From Oceaniglobus indicus (GTDB lineage: Bacteria > Pseudomonadota > Alphaproteobacteria > Rhodobacterales > Rhodobacteraceae): 64,000 nt of DNA. Location: the NCBI RefSeq assembly GCF_002751875.1, contig NZ_NMZM01000003.1:310001-374000 (forward strand), read 5' to 3'. Within the stretch, counting starts at the first letter, position 1, and each line of letters begins with the position of its first letter. Both the position numbers and the translations under genes were made by a program. Of this stretch, positions 31,350-46,466 are shown one piece after another. A model generated the notes under the pieces. It had not been told where the DNA came from, did not search any database, and worked only from the letters and a program-made list of their open reading frames with translations.

Positions 31350-31431
31350 TGCAGCTGCTCCTGGGGATATGGGACGGATTGTGCGCCACGGGCGCACCGA
31401 ATGGGACAGGCGGCCGCGGGGCCGCCCGCTT

Positions 31432-31995
<564 letters not shown>

Positions 31996-32367
31996 TTATT
32001 TCGGACGCTTGGCGCCATACTTGGAACGGCGCTGCTTGCGGTTCTTGACGCCCTGGGTGTCGAGAACGCCGCGCAGGATGTGATAGCGGACGCCGGGAAG
32101 GTCTTTCACACGGCCGCCGCGGATCAGCACCACGGAGTGCTCCTGGAGGTTGTGCGATTCGCCACCGATATAGCTGATGACCTCGAAGCCATTGGTCAGA
32201 CGCACCTTGGCGACCTTCCGCATGGCCGAGTTCGGCTTCTTCGGCGTCGTCGTATAGACCCGCGTGCAGACGCCGCGTTTTTGCGGACATCCCTGCAGGT
32301 GCATGGATTTGGAGCTTCTTACTTTCGGCTGTCGCGGCTTGCGGATCAGCTGTTGGATCGTTGGCAT
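31996..32367 (-). CDS. rpsL: 30S ribosomal protein S12
   Basis: S12 is the decoding-centre protein and the first gene of the str unit. The 123-residue product [20 protein letters not shown] has [19 protein letters not shown] with the wild-type Lys at 43. It also has [17 protein letters not shown] with Lys88 and Asp89, the RimO methylthiolation site in E. coli. No streptomycin-resistance substitution is visible. RimO itself starts at the right end of this window. The frame's nine-codon extension upstream is not conserved. Confidence 0.98.
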   Translation of the reverse strand: MPTIQQLIRKPRQPKVRSSKSMHLQGCPQKRGVCTRVYTTTPKKPNSAMRKVAKVRLTNGFEVISYIGGESHNLQEHSVVLIRGGRVKDLPGVRYHILRGVLDTQGVKNRKQRRSKYGAKRPK

Positions 32368-32785
32368 TCCGGTCTTATCCCCGTGTTGCAACACATTTAA
32401 GGTCTGCGCCCCTCAGAGGCGGTGTTCGCGCCCGTCGCTTACGGGCAGTTTCGGTAGGGCGCGCGCCCCGGTGATCGTTCCGCGCTTCACGCGTCCGCAA
32501 AACGCAAAAACCGCTCTGCTCGCCCTGACGGGGAACACGCGGTGGGTTTCCAGAGGATCGGGCCTGCGACAGCCGGATCATGACCACTTCAGTTCTGTGA
32601 CGGAGCCCCCGCGTGGACGCATGGCACGCTCCAAGTGGGCGCCGTATAAAAGGAGTCGCGGGGGGTGTCAACAGCATGCGGTGCCACCGCGCAAGGTGCC
32701 GCCGCGAAACGGCAGCAGCGGCGCGCCCAGGCGCGACCGCACAAGCGACGGTCCGGGTCTTGGCCGTGCCCCATCCGGGCGGCCA
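32368..32785 (-). other. Gene-free leader and promoter region of the str operon
   Basis: These 418 bases hold no convincing gene. They contain the str promoter (32643-32671) and a leader of roughly 270 bases to rpsL. Short frames on both strands lack homology and ribosome sites. The 115 bases on the EamA side show no clear terminator. Confidence 0.6.
32643..32671 (-). promoter_or_regulatory. Near-consensus sigma70 promoter of the str operon
   Basis: On the minus strand TTGACA (32666-32671), a 17-base spacer and TATACG (32643-32648) lie about 275 bases upstream of rpsL. This is the strongest-looking promoter in the window, and it probably drives rpsL-rpsG-fusA-tuf and perhaps rpsJ-rplCDW. Confidence 0.8.
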
Positions 32786-33691
32786 TCATGTCGGGCGCGA
32801 GGGGGGAAGTACCGCAACCTGGCGCACGCGGCGCGCCAGCCTTAGCTCACGGTATAACGTGAACAATCCGGTCCCGACCACAATGGCCGCCCCGATCAGC
32901 GTCGGCACGGCAGGCCAGTCGCCGAACACGACGAACCCCAGGATCAGCGCCGCGATCAGGCCGACGTAACGGAACGGCGCGACCACGGCCACGTCGCCGA
33001 CCCGCATCGCCGCGATACTGGAGAGGTATCCGACGATGACGAACACCGTGGCCGCCAGGATGAAGCCCGCCGCCTCGGCATCGATCGGCGCCCAGGGTTC
33101 GAACAACGCCGCCAATCCCGAAGCGGCGGTGATCCCCAGCGCGGTCATGAAAGCCACCACCAGCGATGGCACCCCGCGCGACAGGCGGCGTGCCGACAGG
33201 TCGCGCACGGTGACGGCCACCACCGACGCCAGCGCATACAGTGAATAGGTGTTGAACCCGTCCGTGCCCGGCCGGACGATCAGCAGGACACCGCAAAACC
33301 CGATCAGGATCGCCACCAGCCGCCGCCACCCCAGCGGATCACGGAAAAACAGCGCGCTGGCCAGCGTCACCACCAGCGGCAGCACCTGAAGGATCGCGGA
33401 CACGTTGGCCAGCGGCATGTTGGACAGCGCGCTGAGAAACAGCCAGGCGGCGATGATCTCGGCGATGGTGCGCAGCCCGATCAGCCAGCGATCGCGGGGC
33501 AGCAGCGGCAGCCACAGGCCGCCGACGACCGATCCGATCGCGAACAGCGCCAGCGCCGTCAGAAGACCGCGCAGGAACAGCGTCTGAAACAACGGCAGGT
33601 CGTCCAGCACCATTTTCAACAGCGCATCGTTGCATGTGAAAGCGACCATGCAGGTCATCATCAAAAGCGCGCCGCGCAGATTATCGCTCAT
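32786..33691 (-). CDS. EamA-family DMT-superfamily transporter
   Basis: This is an inner-membrane exporter of the drug/metabolite transporter superfamily. The 301-residue product has ten hydrophobic helices in two EamA repeats, the first including FTCNDALLKMVLDDLPLFQT and the second VVAPFRYVGLIAALILGFVV. The start is MSDNLRGALL; the frame extends 82 codons upstream, partly into the IS66 end, without homology. It sits between the IS66 element and rpsL, where rpoC and rpsL are often adjacent. Substrate unknown. Confidence 0.88.
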   Translation of the reverse strand: MSDNLRGALLMMTCMVAFTCNDALLKMVLDDLPLFQTLFLRGLLTALALFAIGSVVGGLWLPLLPRDRWLIGLRTIAEIIAAWLFLSALSNMPLANVSAILQVLPLVVTLASALFFRDPLGWRRLVAILIGFCGVLLIVRPGTDGFNTYSLYALASVVAVTVRDLSARRLSRGVPSLVVAFMTALGITAASGLAALFEPWAPIDAEAAGFILAATVFVIVGYLSSIAAMRVGDVAVVAPFRYVGLIAALILGFVVFGDWPAVPTLIGAAIVVGTGLFTLYRELRLARRVRQVAVLPPSRPT

Positions 33692-33779
33692 GGTGTGTCC
33701 TCGGTGCCCCGGGGGATCTAGCACCGGCGCAGCCGGCAGGACAATCGGTATTGCCGGGCGATCGTAAGCGGTGCGCCGA

Positions 33780-34368
33780 TCACACGGTTTTGGAGTAATT
33801 CCAGGGTAGCAGCTGCTCGATATCGTTCTGTTTGTGCCCCGCGGCGATGGGCGAGCGTTGCTTCGGTTGGCATGCCGCCCGCGATGATGTGGGCGGGTGC
33901 AGGAGCCTGAGCAATCCTGCCCTCGCAGGACCGGCAAGCGTATTTAGGGCGGCGGGTGACAATCACCCGGAACTGGGCCGGAATGATGTCCAGCCGTTCG
34001 CTGACATCCTCGCCAATGACGTGACGCTCAGTTTCGCAGGCGCAGGATCGCTCGGGTTCAATGACCACCTCAACCCGTTCCAGATGTTTGGGTAGTGATC
34101 CGCGATTGGTCTGGCGCGGCTTTGGGGGCCGCACGGGCGCGGTCCGCTCGTCCGCGTCGATCTCGGCTTCCACCTGCGCGATGGCGGTTTCGATATCCTC
34201 GAGTTCCAGTTCATACTGGGCCGGGTCAATCTTCTCGGATTTGGCCCCGAAGAGCGCCTTTTTGAACGAGGCGACCAAGGCCTCAAGCCGCGCATTCTGA
34301 TCCTGCTGCGCACGGATGATCGCCTTCAGTTCGGCAATGTCATCGGGCAATTTGTCAGGCACAGTCAT
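33780..34368 (-). pseudogene. IS66 TnpC transposase, internally deleted and frameshifted
   Basis: The N-terminal part, from MTVPDKLPDDIAELKAIIR to GGMPTEATLAH (about 175 residues), is normal. It has the coiled-coil/leucine-rich start and the cysteine cluster near CACETER...CRSCEG. It then joins at about 33850, in another frame, to the normal C-terminal end IAAGHKQNDIEQLLPWNYS, with its TGA at 33780-33782. The catalytic DDE core is missing, so the element cannot transpose by itself. Confidence 0.85.
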
Positions 34369-34423
34369 GCCCCATCTCATAACAAAACAAGGGCGGAATG
34401 ACCCGCGCAAACGACCCCGTGAG

Positions 34424-34777
34424 TCACTCCGCCGCAGCTGGGGCTGCCACCTCCAAAGGGCGCACGCGCCGCCAATCCAAACCCGCAAACAGCGCCTCAA
34501 ACTGGGCCGGTTCCAGGCGCATCACCCCGTTCTTGACCGGGGGCCATGTGAAGCTGTTATCCTCAAGCCGCTTGTATGCCATCACCAGCCCACTGCCGTC
34601 CCAATAGATCAGCTTCAGCCGATCCGCGCGCTTGGCCCGGAACACATAGACCGACCCATCAAACGGCTTCTGGCGCAGGTGGCTCTGCACCAAAGCGGCC
34701 AGCCCATCATGGCCCTTGCGGAAGTCCACCGGATCGCTGGCCACAAAGATCCGGACCGTGTGGGATGGCATGATCAC
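34424..34777 (-). CDS. tnpB: IS66 accessory protein TnpB
   Basis: This 117-residue protein is of the IS66 Orf2 type. The signature is VASDPVDFRKGHDGLAALVQ-like near the N-terminus, then VFRAKRADRLKLIYWDGSG and WPPVKNGVMRLEPAQFEALF. It is required for IS66 transposition, but its exact role is unclear. Its GTG start overlaps the tnpA stop (GTGA). It appears intact. Confidence 0.92.
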   Translation of the reverse strand: MIMPSHTVRIFVASDPVDFRKGHDGLAALVQSHLRQKPFDGSVYVFRAKRADRLKLIYWDGSGLVMAYKRLEDNSFTWPPVKNGVMRLEPAQFEALFAGLDWRRVRPLEVAAPAAAE

Positions 34778-35160
34778 GTGGCCATGGCCCGCGCGATCTC
34801 GGCAATCCGCGCCGCGGGCGTTGCCGCATCAAGACGGACGGTAACATCGTGTCTGATCACATCAATCGTGCTGGCGGACGCGGCAGGCAGAGATCGGGCT
34901 AAAGGCGCAGCTGCCTCGATCTCAACGGGCACAAAGTTCATGCCGTCCAAATTGGGCAGAACCAACTTGCCCTGTCGCGCCATCCGCCGCCAGTCAGACA
35001 CCGTGCTGGGGATCAACTCATACCGCTTGGCAACCGCCTTGACCGTCTCGCCCTCGATCAACGTCTCCGCCACCACCTGCGCCTTCAATTTAGAAGGCCA
35101 ATTCCGCTTGCCGTTAGCCCGGCGCGGCATCCTTGCCAGAAACTCGCTTGTAGCTCCCAT
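34774..35160 (-). CDS. tnpA: IS66 protein TnpA (helix-turn-helix)
   Basis: This 128-residue IS66 Orf1-type protein has a helix-turn-helix. KLKAQVVAETLIEGETVKAV and YELIPSTVSDWRRMARQGKL are the conserved part. I choose ATG 35160 (MGATSEFLA), eight bases after GGGGAG; a GTG at 35175 is in frame but has no site. It appears intact and overlaps tnpB. Confidence 0.9.
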   Translation of the reverse strand: MGATSEFLARMPRRANGKRNWPSKLKAQVVAETLIEGETVKAVAKRYELIPSTVSDWRRMARQGKLVLPNLDGMNFVPVEIEAAAPLARSLPAASASTIDVIRHDVTVRLDAATPAARIAEIARAMAT

Positions 35161-35267
35161 CGAGAAACTCCCCACAAATCAAAGAAGCCTCTGAATCGCA
35201 GATCAAGCGTCAGCTCGAAAGTGTGGGGGTGGCGATACGCTTACGGAAATCCGATCCGGGCGCCAAT

Positions 35268-35293
35268 AAAAAACCCCGCCGAAGCGGGGTTTT
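35268..35293 (-). terminator. Rho-independent terminator after rpoC
   Basis: On the minus strand AAAACCCCGC-TTCG-GCGGGGTTTT is a perfect 10-bp stem with a TTCG loop. It continues into TT and then ATT. It lies 26 bases past the rpoC stop and ends the secE-to-rpoC unit. The IS66 right end is only 23 bases farther on. Confidence 0.92.
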
Positions 35294-35318
35294 CCAAGGT
35301 TTTCCTGCGGCCGCGCGC

Positions 35319-39557
<4,239 letters not shown>

Positions 39558-39613
39558 CTTTTTTCCTTACGAAAAGGGAATGGGCGCGAAGGTGAGGGGT
39601 CGGGGCAAGGCCC

Positions 39614-42600
39614 CTATTCCTCGTCCTCCTCCGCATCCAGGAGTTCCATGTTGAGACCCAGACCGCGGACCTCCTTGACCAGAACGTTGAACGATTCCGG
39701 CACGCCGGCCTCGAAGTTGTCCTCGCCCTTGACGATGCTCTCGTAGACCTTGGTGCGGCCCGCGACATCGTCCGACTTGACCGTCAGCATTTCCTGCAAG
39801 GTATAGGCGGCGCCATAGGCTTCCAGCGCCCAGACCTCCATCTCGCCGAAACGCTGTCCGCCGAACTGCGCCTTGCCGCCCAGCGGTTGCTGGGTAACGA
39901 GGCTGTAGGGTCCGGTCGACCGCGCGTGGATCTTGTCGTCGACAAGGTGGTGCAGCTTCAGCAGGTATTTGACACCCACCGTCACCTTGCGGCTGAACTC
40001 CTCGCCGGTGCGGCCGTCGAACAGGCGCGACTGGCCGGACGTGTCGAATCCCGCACGCTTGAGCGAGTCGTTCACGTCTGCCTCTTTTGCACCGTCAAAG
40101 ACCGGCGTGGCGATCGGAACACCCTTGCGCACCGCGCTTGCGGCTTCCAGCATCCGGTCCTCGTCCATGTCGTGCAGCACTTCGTCATGCACGTCGTCGC
40201 CATAGGCGATCCGCATGGCTTCGCGCACCGGGGTCATGTCGCCGTTGCGGCGGTAATCTTCCAGTGCCTCGTCCACCTTCAGGGCAAGACCGCGGGCGGC
40301 CCATCCCATGTGGGTTTCGAGGATCTGACCGACGTTCATCCGCGACGGAACGCCCAGCGGGTTCAGCACGAAATCGACCGGCGTGCCGTCTTCGAGGAAC
40401 GGCATGTCCTCCATCGGGACCACCTTGGAAATCACGCCCTTGTTGCCGTGACGGCCGGCCATCTTGTCGCCCGGCTGCAGCTTGCGCTTCACCGCGACGA
40501 ACACCTTGACCATCTTCATGACACCCGGCGGCAGGTCATCGCCACGGCGCACTTTTTCGACCTTGTCCTCGAACCGGGCGTCCAGCGCCTTTTTCTGGAT
40601 GTCGAACTGGGTGTGCAGCGCCTCGACCTGGGCGGCTTCCTGCTCTTCCTCGAGGGCAAGCTGCCACCACTGGCCACGGCTCAGCTGGTTGTCCAGCAGT
40701 TCCGCCGTGATGGTGCCGCCGGACTTGACGCCCTTCGGACCCTTCACCGCGACCCGGCCTTCGATCATGCCACGCAGACGGGCATAGATGTTCCGCTCGA
40801 GGATCGTCAGCTCGTCGTCCCGGTCACGGGCCAGGCGTTCGACCTCTTCCCGCTCGATCTGCAACGCACGTTCGTCCTTCTCGACGCCGTGACGGTTGAA
40901 CACGCGCACTTCGACAACCGTGCCGAAATCGCCGGGGGGCAGACGCAGGGACGTGTCGCGCACATCACTTGCCTTTTCCCCGAAGATCGCGCGCAGCAGC
41001 TTTTCTTCCGGTGTCATCGGGCTTTCGCCCTTGGGCGTGATCTTGCCCACCAGAATGTCCGCCGGTCCGACCTCGGCGCCGATATAGACGATACCGGCCT
41101 CGTCGAGGTTGCGCAGGGCTTCCTCGCCGACGTTCGGGATATCGCGCGTGATCTCTTCCGGTCCCAGTTTCGTGTCGCGGGCCGCCACTTCGAATTCGTC
41201 GATGTGGATCGACGTGAACACGTCGTCGCGGGTGATCCGCTCGGAAATCAGGATCGAGTCCTCGTAGTTGTAACCGTTCCACGGCATGAACGCGACGACC
41301 ACGTTCTTGCCAAGGGCCAGTTCCCCCATGTCGGTGGACGGACCGTCGGCGATCACCTCGTTCTTCTGAACCGTATCGCCCACCTTCACCAGCGGACGCT
41401 GGTTGATGCAGGTGTTCTGGTTCGAACGCTGGAACTTGCGCAGGCCATAGATGTCGACCCCGGCATCGCCAAGCTCGAGATCTTCGGTGGCGCGCACGAC
41501 GATGCGGGTGGCGTCGACCTGGTCGATGATGCCGCCACGCTTGGCCATGATCGCGGCGCCGGAATCCCGGGCCACGACCTCTTCGATGCCGGTGCCCACG
41601 AAGGGTGCCTCGGCCTGCAACAGCGGAACCGCCTGACGTTGCATGTTCGACCCCATGAGGGCGCGGTTGGCGTCGTCGTTTTCAAGGAACGGAATCAGCG
41701 ATGCCGCGACCGAAACCAGCTGTTTCGGCGACACGTCGATCAGATCGACCGAATCCGACGGCGCCAGCATGTAGTCGCCGGACTGCCGGGTCGAAACCAG
41801 TTCGTTCACGAACCTCATGTCGCTGTCGAGGTTGGCGTTCGCCTGCGCCACGGTGTGACGCATTTCCTCGGTCGCGGACATGTAGTGGACTTCGTCCGTC
41901 ACCTGGCCGTCCTTGACCACGCGATAGGGCGTTTCGATGAATCCGTACTTGTTCACGCGCGCAAAGGTCGCGAGCGAGTTGATCAGACCGATGTTCGGGC
42001 CTTCCGGCGTTTCGATCGGGCACATCCGGCCATAGTGGGTCGGGTGCACGTCGCGCACTTCGAAACCGGCGCGCTCGCGGGTCAGACCGCCCGGCCCGAG
42101 AGCCGACAGGCGCCGCTTGTGCGTCACTTCCGACAGCGGGTTCGTCTGGTCCATGAACTGCGACAGCTGCGACGAGCCGAAGAATTCGCGCACGGCGGCG
42201 GCAGCGGGTTTCGCGTTGATCAGGTCCTGCGGCATCACGGTGTCGATTTCGACCGACGACATGCGTTCCTTGATCGCACGCTCCATCCGCAGAAGGCCGA
42301 CGCGATACTGGTTCTCCATCAGCTCACCGACCGACCGCACCCGGCGATTGCCCAGGTGGTCGATGTCATCGATGTCGCCACGTCCGTCGCGCAGATCGAC
42401 CAGCGCCTTGATGCAGGCGACGATGTCTTCGCGGCGCAGCGTGCGCACGGTGTCTTCGGCATCCAGGTCCAGACGCATGTTCATCTTGACCCGGCCGACG
42501 GCCGACAGGTCGTACCGCTCGGGGTCGAAGAACAGGGTGTCGAACAGGTTCGACGCGGCTTCCACGGTGGGCGGCTCGCCCGGGCGCATCACGCGGTAGA

Positions 42601-43756
42601 TATCCATGAGCGCGGTATCGCGGCCCATGTTCTTGTCCGCCGCCATCGTGTTGCGCATGTAGGGGCCGTGGTTGACGTTGTCGATGTCAAGGCAGGGGAT
42701 CTCGGTGATCCCGGCGTCAAGCAATTCCTTCAGCGTCCCGCCCGTGACGTCGCCGTTCTTGTCGACTTCCCAGGTCAGTTCATCGCCGGCCTCGACATAG
42801 ATCGCGCCGGTTTCCTCGTTGATGATGTCCTTGGCCACGAACCGGCCGACGATCTGGTCGAACGGGATCATCAGGTTCTTGACCTGATTGTCGTCGATCA
42901 GCTTCTTGACTGCCCGCGGCGTGACCTTCTTGCCCGCCTCGGCGATCACTTCGCCGCTGTCGGCATCCACAAGGTCGTGCCCCGGACGGGTGCCGCGCAC
43001 GCGTTCGGGGAAGAACTTGGTCACCCAGCCGCGGTTCTGCTTCAGCGTGAAGGTCACGGTATCGTAATACGCATCCATGATCGCTTCCTGGTCCAGCCCG
43101 AGGGCATAGAGCAGGGTCGTCACCGGCAGCTTGCGGCGACGGTCGATCCGGCAGAACACGATATCCTTGGCGTCGAACTCGAAATCCAGCCACGATCCGC
43201 GATAGGGGATGATGCGGCAGGCGAACAGCAACTTGCCCGAGCTGTGCGTCTTGCCCTTGTCGTGATCGAAGAACACACCGGGCGAACGGTGCATCTGCGA
43301 CACGATCACGCGTTCGGTGCCGTTCACGACGAAGGTGCCGTTCTGGGTCATCAGGGGCATGTCGCCCATGAAGACGTCCTGTTCCTTGATGTCCTTGACC
43401 GACTTGGCGCCGGTGTCCTCGTCCACATCGAACACGATCAGACGCAGCGTCACTTTCAGCGGCGCGGCATAGGTCATGTCACGCTGCTGACACTCCTCGA
43501 CGTCATACTTGGGCTTTTCCAGCTCGTACTTGACGAACTCCAGAACGGCCGTCTCGTTGAAGTCCTTGATCGGAAAGACGGATTGGAAGACACCCTTGAT
43601 GCCTTCGCCGTCCATCGGCTGGTCCTGATCGCCCGAGCGCAGGAACAGGTCATAGGACGATTTCTGAACCTCGATGAGGTTCGGCATTTCCAGCACTTCG
43701 CGGATTTTGCCATAATATTTACGGAGGCGTTTCTGGCCGAGGAACGTCGTAGCCAT
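39614..43756 (-). CDS. rpoB: DNA-directed RNA polymerase subunit beta
   Basis: Beta forms the other half of the catalytic cleft. The 1380-residue product has the rifampicin-pocket region [19 protein letters not shown] followed by [14 protein letters not shown], all wild type at the usual resistance positions. [20 protein letters not shown] and the C-terminal [20 protein letters not shown] are present. It starts [17 protein letters not shown]. The 239-base gap from rplL carries several hairpins. Confidence 0.99.
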   Translation of the reverse strand: MATTFLGQKRLRKYYGKIREVLEMPNLIEVQKSSYDLFLRSGDQDQPMDGEGIKGVFQSVFPIKDFNETAVLEFVKYELEKPKYDVEECQQRDMTYAAPLKVTLRLIVFDVDEDTGAKSVKDIKEQDVFMGDMPLMTQNGTFVVNGTERVIVSQMHRSPGVFFDHDKGKTHSSGKLLFACRIIPYRGSWLDFEFDAKDIVFCRIDRRRKLPVTTLLYALGLDQEAIMDAYYDTVTFTLKQNRGWVTKFFPERVRGTRPGHDLVDADSGEVIAEAGKKVTPRAVKKLIDDNQVKNLMIPFDQIVGRFVAKDIINEETGAIYVEAGDELTWEVDKNGDVTGGTLKELLDAGITEIPCLDIDNVNHGPYMRNTMAADKNMGRDTALMDIYRVMRPGEPPTVEAASNLFDTLFFDPERYDLSAVGRVKMNMRLDLDAEDTVRTLRREDIVACIKALVDLRDGRGDIDDIDHLGNRRVRSVGELMENQYRVGLLRMERAIKERMSSVEIDTVMPQDLINAKPAAAAVREFFGSSQLSQFMDQTNPLSEVTHKRRLSALGPGGLTRERAGFEVRDVHPTHYGRMCPIETPEGPNIGLINSLATFARVNKYGFIETPYRVVKDGQVTDEVHYMSATEEMRHTVAQANANLDSDMRFVNELVSTRQSGDYMLAPSDSVDLIDVSPKQLVSVAASLIPFLENDDANRALMGSNMQRQAVPLLQAEAPFVGTGIEEVVARDSGAAIMAKRGGIIDQVDATRIVVRATEDLELGDAGVDIYGLRKFQRSNQNTCINQRPLVKVGDTVQKNEVIADGPSTDMGELALGKNVVVAFMPWNGYNYEDSILISERITRDDVFTSIHIDEFEVAARDTKLGPEEITRDIPNVGEEALRNLDEAGIVYIGAEVGPADILVGKITPKGESPMTPEEKLLRAIFGEKASDVRDTSLRLPPGDFGTVVEVRVFNRHGVEKDERALQIEREEVERLARDRDDELTILERNIYARLRGMIEGRVAVKGPKGVKSGGTITAELLDNQLSRGQWWQLALEEEQEAAQVEALHTQFDIQKKALDARFEDKVEKVRRGDDLPPGVMKMVKVFVAVKRKLQPGDKMAGRHGNKGVISKVVPMEDMPFLEDGTPVDFVLNPLGVPSRMNVGQILETHMGWAARGLALKVDEALEDYRRNGDMTPVREAMRIAYGDDVHDEVLHDMDEDRMLEAASAVRKGVPIATPVFDGAKEADVNDSLKRAGFDTSGQSRLFDGRTGEEFSRKVTVGVKYLLKLHHLVDDKIHARSTGPYSLVTQQPLGGKAQFGGQRFGEMEVWALEAYGAAYTLQEMLTVKSDDVAGRTKVYESIVKGEDNFEAGVPESFNVLVKEVRGLGLNMELLDAEEDEE

Positions 43757-43843
43757 GTGGTAGGCACCTTTCTTTTCGCAGGCGCAGCGCCGGTGGGCGG
43801 CGGCGATACACCCTCACGAAACAGCGGGTTCAGATCAATACCT

Positions 43844-43959
43844 GGTCACCTTCCCACAGGTGACCTCCCGATCCTGAACCGCGGCTTGGGAAAGGCTGAT
43901 CGCATCAGCCCTTCCCGAGACGCGGGCGGCTGGCCCCGGATCATGTCCGGAGCCAGCCG
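43844..43959 (-). promoter_or_regulatory. Structured rplL-rpoB intergenic region (three hairpins)
   Basis: Three inverted repeats follow rplL: 43927-43959 (14-bp stem, one G-U pair), 43888-43916 (13-bp, one mismatch) and 43844-43865 (GGTCACC/GGTGACC). None has a T-run. In E. coli the same gap contains an attenuator and RNase III site that lowers rpoBC relative to rplJL. A similar role here is inference. Confidence 0.5.
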
Positions 43960-43995
43960 TTTCTTACGGTGCCGCACCCGCAGGCGCGGACACGA

Positions 43996-44376
43996 TCACT
44001 TCAGTTCGACCTCGGCGCCGGCTGCTTCCAGCTTGCCCTTGATCTCTTCGGCTTCGGCTTTCGAAACCTGCTCCTTGACGGCCTTGCCGCCGGCCTCGAC
44101 CAGGTCCTTGGCTTCTTTCAGGCCAAGACCGGTGATGCCGCGCACTTCCTTGATCACGTTGATCTTCTGAGCGCCGGCGCTCTTCAGGATCACGTCGAAT
44201 TCGGTCTGCTCTTCAGCAGCCGCACCGCCACCACCGTCGGCCGGTCCGGCCATCATCACGGCGCCGCCAGCGGCGGGCTCGATGCCATACTCGTCCTTGA
44301 GGATGGTTTTCAGTTCTTGTGCCTCGAGAAGGGTCAGACCCACGATCTCTTCAGCCAGTTTTTTCAGATCAGCCAT
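43996..44376 (-). CDS. rplL: 50S ribosomal protein L7/L12
   Basis: L7/L12 is the flexible stalk protein that recruits translational GTPases. The 126-residue product [20 protein letters not shown] has an N-terminal dimerisation domain and an Ala/Gly hinge ([12 protein letters not shown]). The C-terminal domain has [20 protein letters not shown] and [16 protein letters not shown]. The frame extends 17 codons upstream without homology. Confidence 0.98.
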   Translation of the reverse strand: MADLKKLAEEIVGLTLLEAQELKTILKDEYGIEPAAGGAVMMAGPADGGGGAAAEEQTEFDVILKSAGAQKINVIKEVRGITGLGLKEAKDLVEAGGKAVKEQVSKAEAEEIKGKLEAAGAEVELK

Positions 44377-44445
44377 TTTGCTTTCCGTTCTTTCAGATGT
44401 GTTCCAACGTGCGATTTGACAACCCACACGGTTCGGACAATTGCG

Positions 44446-44964
44446 TTACGCGGCTTCGCCACGCTCCTCGATGGTCGAGAGGATGCTCGCGATGTTGCTT
44501 GCAGGCGCGCCAATGGCCCCGGCGATGTTGCTGGCAGGCGCAGCGATGCAACCGACGATCGAAGCGATAAGCTCCTCACGCGACGGCATTGCGGCGACGG
44601 CTTTGACACCGGCAGGATCAAGTGCCGTTTCGCCCATCGCACCACCGAGAATCTCAAACTTGGGATTCCCCTTGGCGTAATCCTGGGCCACCTTGGCGGC
44701 AGCCACCGGATCTTCCGAATAGGACAGAACGGTCATGCCCGTGAGCAGGTCGGCGATGGAAGACACCGCTTTCCCGTCAAGGGCGATCTTGGCGAGCTTG
44801 TTCTTGGCAACGCGTACGGATCCGCCTGCCTGGCGCATTTGCGCCCGCAGATCCTGCATCTCGGCAACTGTCATTCCCGCGTAGTGGGCTACCACGACGA
44901 CGCCAGAGCTTTCGAAGATCTGGCCGAGTTCCTCGACCACTTTCTCTTTCTGGGCTCTATCCAC
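44446..44964 (-). CDS. rplJ: 50S ribosomal protein L10
   Basis: L10 anchors L7/L12 dimers to the 50S stalk base and can repress its own mRNA. The 172-residue product has [19 protein letters not shown], the [20 protein letters not shown] core, and an Ala-rich C-terminal helix for L12 binding. It is preceded by a 242-base leader with hairpins and followed by rplL after 69 bases. Confidence 0.97.
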   Translation of the reverse strand: MDRAQKEKVVEELGQIFESSGVVVVAHYAGMTVAEMQDLRAQMRQAGGSVRVAKNKLAKIALDGKAVSSIADLLTGMTVLSYSEDPVAAAKVAQDYAKGNPKFEILGGAMGETALDPAGVKAVAAMPSREELIASIVGCIAAPASNIAGAIGAPASNIASILSTIEERGEAA

Positions 44965-45157
44965 AGTTTCACTCCAAGTTTGGAAGGGTCACCCCCTCCG
45001 GCTCTCATTAACCCCCGCTTGCGCGAAGGATCGGGTCCGGATCACGGGTCCCGAGGCCAAAACCGCCCGAGGGTCGAAACCCCCTGAAAGTTCGTCTCGC
45101 TTCCCATCTCGGGAAGGATTTAGCGGGGTTGCCCCCTACCCTCCGTCTCGGACAGAA

Positions 45158-45200
45158 CAGGGCCGGACGGCCCTGCCATTGGCGGGCCGAAGCCCGCCAA
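45158..45200 (-). promoter_or_regulatory. Tandem hairpins between rplA and rplJ
   Basis: On the minus strand, seven bases past the rplA stop, TTGGCGGGC-TTCG-GCCCGCCAA forms a 9-bp stem with an extra-stable TTCG loop (45179-45200). A CAGGGCCG/CGGCCCTG hairpin (45158-45175) follows. No T-run follows either. They may attenuate rplKA read-through or protect the rplKA mRNA end. The rplJ leader (to 44964) probably also holds an L10-binding site, which I cannot fold by eye. Confidence 0.55.
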
Positions 45201-45206
45201 ATCTCA

Positions 45207-45905
45207 TCAGTTGCCGGTCGCGTTCGCGACGTCGACGGTCACGCCCGGACCCATGGAGGACGTCAGGTGGACACCCTTCATGTAGGTGCCCTTGGCACCC
45301 GTGGGACGGGCCTTGCCGACGGCATCCACGAAGGCGCGGACGTTTTCGGCCAGCTTGGCTTCGTCGAACGATGCCTTGCCGATGCCGGCATGGATCACGC
45401 CGGCCTTCTCGGCCTTGAACTGGACCTGACCGCCCTTGGCCGCCTCGACGGCTTCCTTGACGTCCATGGTCACGGTGCCGATCTTGGGGTTCGGCATCAG
45501 GTTGCGCGGGCCCAGGATCTTGCCCAGACGGCCGACGATCGGCATCATGTCGGGCGTGGCGATGCAACGGTCGAAGTCGATCTTGCCGCCCTGGATCTGT
45601 TCCATGAGATCCTCGGCCCCGACGATGTCGGCGCCGGCTGCGGTCGCTTCATCCGCCTTGGCGCCGCGGGCGAACACCGCCACGCGGACGCTTTTGCCCG
45701 TGCCGTTGGGCAAGGTCACCGTGCCACGCACCATCTGGTCTGCGTGCCGCGGATCAACGCCGAGGTTCATCGAAATCTCGATCGTCTCGTCGAATTTCGC
45801 GGTGGCGTTCGACTTCACCAGCTTGACGGCGTCCTCGACACTGAGGTTGCGCTTGTCGGCGACAGCTTCACGGGCGGCGCGGATTCTTTTTCCAAGCTTT
45901 GCCAT
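45207..45905 (-). CDS. rplA: 50S ribosomal protein L1
   Basis: L1 forms the mobile L1 stalk at the E site and represses rplKA in E. coli. The 232-residue product has [36 protein letters not shown], and the family signature [20 protein letters not shown]. Its start overlaps the rplK stop by one base (TAATG). Confidence 0.98.
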   Translation of the reverse strand: MAKLGKRIRAAREAVADKRNLSVEDAVKLVKSNATAKFDETIEISMNLGVDPRHADQMVRGTVTLPNGTGKSVRVAVFARGAKADEATAAGADIVGAEDLMEQIQGGKIDFDRCIATPDMMPIVGRLGKILGPRNLMPNPKIGTVTMDVKEAVEAAKGGQVQFKAEKAGVIHAGIGKASFDEAKLAENVRAFVDAVGKARPTGAKGTYMKGVHLTSSMGPGVTVDVANATGN

Positions 45906-46330
45906 TACTTTACCTCGATGCCCATGGATTTTGCGGACCCGACGATGATCTTCATCGCGCTTTCGACGTCGGTCGCGCTCAGATCCTTCATCTTGGCTTC
46001 GGCGATTTCGCGCACCTGCTTGACGGTGATCGTGCCGACGGTTTCACGGCTGGGCAGCTTGCCGCCCGACTTCAGCTTCGCCGCCTTCTTCAGGAAATAG
46101 GACGCCGGCGGCGTCTTGATGTCCATCGTGAAGGACTTGTCCTGGTAATAGGTGATGACCGTCGGGCAAGGTGCGCCCGGCTCAAGCTCCTGCGTCTTGG
46201 CGTTGAACGCCTTGCAGAATTCCATGATGTTGATGCCGCGCTGACCCAATGCCGGGCCGACGGGCGGCGACGGGTTGGCTTGCCCCGCCTTCACTTGCAG
46301 CTTCAGGCTGCCGATCTTCTTCTTGGCCAT
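45905..46330 (-). CDS. rplK: 50S ribosomal protein L11
   Basis: L11 is part of the GTPase-associated centre and is needed for RelA activation. The 141-residue product has [20 protein letters not shown], followed by [12 protein letters not shown]. The C-terminal rRNA-binding domain has [20 protein letters not shown]. It is followed by rplA with overlap and preceded by nusG after 136 bases. Confidence 0.98.
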   Translation of the reverse strand: MAKKKIGSLKLQVKAGQANPSPPVGPALGQRGINIMEFCKAFNAKTQELEPGAPCPTVITYYQDKSFTMDIKTPPASYFLKKAAKLKSGGKLPSRETVGTITVKQVREIAEAKMKDLSATDVESAMKIIVGSAKSMGIEVK

Positions 46331-46466
46331 CTGGCCTCTCCTTTATCGCGGCAGAACCGGGTCTGCCCTACAACTGATCCGGGACAGGATCATGGGTTGC
46401 GGTGGTTCGGTCCGGCCGCGGCCGCACCTCCCACCTCGATCGCCGCCCCGAACCGGGCGGCGCACA

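Larger units (their letters stand above)
33764..35244 (-). mobile_element. IS66-family insertion sequence with internal deletion
   Basis: The element carries tnpA, tnpB and a broken tnpC in IS66 order. Its ends are imperfect inverted repeats: GTAAGCGGTGCGCC at 33764-33777 matches the inward-read right end GTAAGCGTATCGCC (35231-35244) at 11 of 14 bases. The total is 1481 bp, against roughly 2.5 kb for intact relatives, because about 300 codons of tnpC are gone. The flanking 8-mers (GGGCGATC and GGAAATCC) do not match, so no target duplication is visible. It lies next to the rpoC terminator. Confidence 0.85.

Noticed and set aside
39887-44170. A 1427-codon plus-strand frame opposite rpoB and rplL
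   Set aside because: It is an antisense shadow. It crosses the rplL-rpoB gap without any conserved motif.
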